A stretch of DNA of 64,000 nt, taken from NCBI RefSeq assembly GCF_027533625.1, contig NZ_JAQAGZ010000019.1, forward strand, positions 122,635 through 186,634. Direction: 5' to 3'. Position 1 is the first letter of the stretch, and every line of letters starts with the position of its first letter. The notes under the pieces are model-generated. The model was not told where the DNA came from, ran no database searches, and was given only the letters and a program-made list of their open reading frames with translations. Shown here in pieces: positions 62,174-64,000 of the stretch. Position numbers and translations under genes: made by a program. Source of the DNA: Paenibacillus gyeongsangnamensis. Its GTDB lineage: Bacteria > Bacillota > Bacilli > Paenibacillales > NBRC-103111.

Positions 62174-62193
62174 AATAACAATTGTTATTTTTT
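62174..62193. promoter_or_regulatory. 20-bp palindrome, likely operator
   Basis: AAAATAACAATTGTTATTTT, perfect, 35 bp before the ChrB_N start codon. Likely binding site for an autoregulator; ChrB_N itself is a candidate. Confidence 0.65.
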
Positions 62194-62340
62194 ATAGTGC
62201 TAATGGAATCGAGGTTGATGAGCCCATTGGTTTATCGGGTTCTCCTGCCTTTTTACCATACCTAACGTCCAACCGTCAATAAGCCGGCTAATGACGTTTT
62301 TTGCCGTGTACTTATTTTCAGAATGGATATGGCTAAATAA

Positions 62341-62379
62341 AAAACAGAGATGGAACCATACGGGCTTCATCTCTGTTTC
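62341..62379 (-). terminator. Terminator of the rRNA/tRNA operon
   Basis: AAACAGAGATG ... CATCTCTGTTT followed by TTTATTT on the minus strand, 45 bp past the last tRNA. Confidence 0.85.
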
Positions 62380-62423
62380 TTTAGATTTATATGTAACTTA
62401 CACTAGTTTGAAAATTCAAGTTA

Positions 62424-62497
62424 TGGAGCGGGTGATGGGAATCGAACCCACGCTACCAGCTTGGAAGGCTGGAGTTCTACCATTGAACTACACCCGC
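62424..62497 (-). tRNA. tRNA-Gly (UCC)
   Basis: Anticodon loop CTTCCAA; encoded CCA end. T-loop GGTTCGATTCC intact. Last gene of the operon. Confidence 0.95.
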
Positions 62498-62512
62498 ATT
62501 TTGATTAAAACA

Positions 62513-62589
62513 TGGTCGGGACGACACGATTCGAACATGCGACCCCCTGGTCCCAAACCAGGTGCTCTACCAAGCTGAGCTACGTCCCG
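62513..62589 (-). tRNA. tRNA-Pro (UGG)
   Basis: Anticodon stem-loop CTGGTTTGGGACCAG; encoded CCA. Confidence 0.95.
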
Positions 62590-62605
62590 GGATTTTGATG
62601 AAAAA

Positions 62606-62682
62606 TGGCGTGCCCAGAGAGATTCGAACTCCCGACCTTTTGATTCGTAGTCAAACGCTCTATCCGGCTGAGCTATGGGCAC
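62606..62682 (-). tRNA. tRNA-Arg (ACG)
   Basis: Anticodon stem-loop TTGACTACGAATCAA; acceptor GTGCCCA/TGGGCAC; encoded CCA. A34 would be converted to inosine. Confidence 0.95.
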
Positions 62683-62692
62683 TTATGAAATT

Positions 62693-62767
62693 TGGAGCGG
62701 AAGACGGGAATCGAACCCGCGACCCTCGCCTTGGCAAGGCGATGCTCTACCGCTGAGCCACTTCCGC
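62693..62767 (-). tRNA. tRNA-Gly (GCC)
   Basis: Anticodon stem-loop CGCCTTGCCAAGGCG; encoded CCA. Confidence 0.95.
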
Positions 62768-62771
62768 ATGA

Positions 62772-62854
62772 TGGTGCGCGTAGAGGGACTTGAACCCCCA
62801 CGGTCGCCCGCCAGATCCTAAGTCTGGTGCGTCTGCCAATTCCGCCATACGCGC
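62772..62854 (-). tRNA. tRNA-Leu (UAG)
   Basis: Class II tRNA with a long variable arm; anticodon stem-loop CAGACTTAGGATCTG; encoded CCA. Confidence 0.95.
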
Positions 62855-62883
62855 AATTACGTGCAAAACTTCAATAAAGAAAG

Positions 62884-62956
62884 TGAGCCATGTAGGACTC
62901 GAACCTACGACACCCTGATTAAAAGTCAGGTGCTCTACCAACTGAGCTAATGGCTC
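62884..62956 (-). tRNA. tRNA-Lys (UUU)
   Basis: Anticodon stem-loop CTGACTTTTAATCAG. The 3' CCA is not encoded. Confidence 0.95.
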
Positions 62957-62965
62957 ATAATGCAA

Positions 62966-63040
62966 TGGCTGGGGATCTAGGATTCGAACCTAGGCATGAC
63001 GGAGTCAAAGTCCGTTGCCTTACCGCTTGGCTAATCCCCA
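62966..63040 (-). tRNA. tRNA-Gln (UUG)
   Basis: Anticodon stem-loop CGGACTTTGACTCCG; encoded CCA. Confidence 0.95.
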
Positions 63041-63054
63041 ATCTGAATGAATCC

Positions 63055-63130
<76 letters not shown>

Positions 63131-63136
63131 TTAAGA

Positions 63137-63212
63137 TGGTGGAGGCTGACGGGATCGAACCGCCGACCCTCTGCTTGTAAGGCAGATGCTCTCCCAGCTG
63201 AGCTAAGCCTCC
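63137..63212 (-). tRNA. tRNA-Val (UAC)
   Basis: Anticodon stem-loop CTGCCTTACAAGCAG; encoded CCA. Confidence 0.95.
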
Positions 63213-63250
63213 ATTAAGGGAATCTGCATCGGAACCGATACAGATCCTAA

Positions 63251-63322
63251 TGACCCGTAGGGGATTCGAACCCCTGTTACCTCCGTGAAAGGGAGGTGTC
63301 TTAACCCCTTGACCAACGGGCC
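63251..63322 (-). tRNA. tRNA-Glu (UUC)
   Basis: Anticodon stem-loop CCTCCCTTTCACGGAGG. The 3' CCA is not encoded. Confidence 0.95.
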
Positions 63323-63325
63323 TTA

Positions 63326-63401
63326 TGGAGCTTCCAACCGGGATCGAACCGGTGACCTCATCCTTACCATGGATGCACTCTACCTACTGAGCTATGGAAG
63401 C
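63326..63401 (-). tRNA. tRNA-Thr (GGU)
   Basis: Anticodon stem CATCC/GGATG with loop ATGGTAA, anticodon GGT; encoded CCA. Confidence 0.93.
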
Positions 63402-63402
63402 A

Positions 63403-63478
63403 TGGCTCCCCGAACAGGACTCGAACCTGTGACAACTCGATTAACAGTCGAGTGCTCTACCAACTGAGCTATCAGGGA
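63403..63478 (-). tRNA. tRNA-Asn (GUU)
   Basis: Anticodon stem-loop CTCGACTGTTAATCGAG; encoded CCA. First tRNA after the 5S gene. Confidence 0.95.
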
Positions 63479-63483
63479 ACAAT

Positions 63484-63600
63484 GCTTGGCGACGTTCTAC
63501 TCTCCCAGGACCCTTCGGTCCAAGTACCATCGACGCTGGAAGGCTTAACGTTCGTGTTCGGGATGGGTACGCGTGGTTCCCTTCCGCCATCGTCACCAAA
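63484..63600 (-). rRNA. rrf: 5S ribosomal RNA
   Basis: About 117 nt with the conserved 5S parts GTACCCATCCCGAACACG and GTTAAGCC, and matching ends TTTGGTGACG / CGTCGCCAAGC. Confidence 0.95.
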
Positions 63601-63825
63601 CATAAGTATGGCGATGTCCCCGCCAAGGAACATCATGTATTACAGCTCAGAACGACTTGCGCCCTGAAAACTGGATCGAAACATCGTACTTTAGCTGAGG
63701 TAATCTTGCTTGCTTTTGCTTTACCTGGCCCCCGCAAAGTACTCGGAATCCGCTTCGTCAGCTTCATCTTCACTTTGTGGATAAACCTATGCTTCCGATG
63801 TGGTTTTGCTGTCGCAAAACCTATA

Positions 63826-64000
63826 GGATAAGCCCTCGACCGATTAGTATTCGTCAGCTCCACACGTTGCCGCGCTTCCACCCCGAACCTATCTACCTCG
63901 TCGTCTACAAGGGGTCTTACATACTGGGAAATCTCATCTTGAGGGGGGCTTCACGCTTAGATGCTTTCAGCGCTTATCCCGTCCGTACTTGGCTATCCAG
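63826..64000 (-). rRNA. rrl: 23S ribosomal RNA, 3' end (partial)
   Basis: The minus strand ends in the conserved 23S 3' region (AAGATGAGATTTCCC, GTAAGACCCCTTGTAG, AATCGGTCGAGGGCTTATCC). The gene continues beyond the window. A 225-bp spacer separates it from 5S. Confidence 0.93.

Overview
The window looks like a chromosomal segment of a Gram-positive, spore-forming Firmicute, most likely Paenibacillus or a close relative. The basis is the block sigW-rsiW-cdaA-cdaR-glmM-glmS with a glmS ribozyme, ydaO-type c-di-AMP riboswitches, a yrkD/E/F/H/I/J-like sulfur operon, lipoproteins with Firmicute lipoboxes, and strong GGAGG ribosome-binding sites. No phage, plasmid replication gene or CRISPR array was seen. 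The right edge enters a ribosomal RNA operon on the minus strand (3' end of 23S, 5S, then 12 tRNAs).

Layout. 0-16 kb is an accessory stretch of single genes (sulfatase, DMT transporter, TraB/ChaN-like protein, PhyH dioxygenase with a divergent AraC regulator, GrpB, PyrE, esterase, methyltransferase, LtrA), separated by many short hairpin repeats and decayed genes (two DinB copies, a DMT transporter, a VOC dioxygenase). 16-22 kb is a persulfide-handling locus (DUF302, rhodanese, CstR-like repressor, DsrE, TusA, rhodanese-persulfide dioxygenase, TusA-rhodanese, rhodanese, TauE); its promoters carry a shared ATACC-N6-GGTAT operator. 22-29 kb is a glycerophosphodiester phosphodiesterase divergent from an ABC importer, with a regulator that fuses a LacI-type repressor to a complete solute-binding-protein domain. 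29-34 kb holds a two-component system, a Ser/Gly repeat lipoprotein and aspartate 4-decarboxylase with a remnant of its antiporter aspT.

34-39 kb contains two paralogous c-di-AMP riboswitch cassettes whose downstream genes are partly destroyed (truncated enolase-like gene, frameshifted YitT, heavily deleted kdpB). A PAS-GGDEF-EAL protein follows. 41-46 kb is a graveyard of joined gene fragments (ABC permease, siderophore ABC system, SDR, HxlR, IS1595 transposase, XRE regulator). It ends about 29 bp from the glmS stop codon in a set of repeats that resemble Tn7 TnsB-binding sites. 46-54 kb is core: glmS with ribozyme, glmM, cdaR, cdaA, rsiW, sigW. Then come ppc, a small gene-fragment patch, an MFS transporter, the iron exporter fetAB, a split ChrB pair, and the tRNA/rRNA operon.

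Two themes connect distant parts. First, c-di-AMP: the synthase module (cdaA-cdaR-glmM) and two of its riboswitch targets lie in one 18-kb stretch, and the potassium-transport target is broken. Second, decay: at least ten genes differ from an intact reading frame by a single base or by clean internal deletions. If the frameshifts are not assembly errors, this part of the chromosome is actively losing genes.
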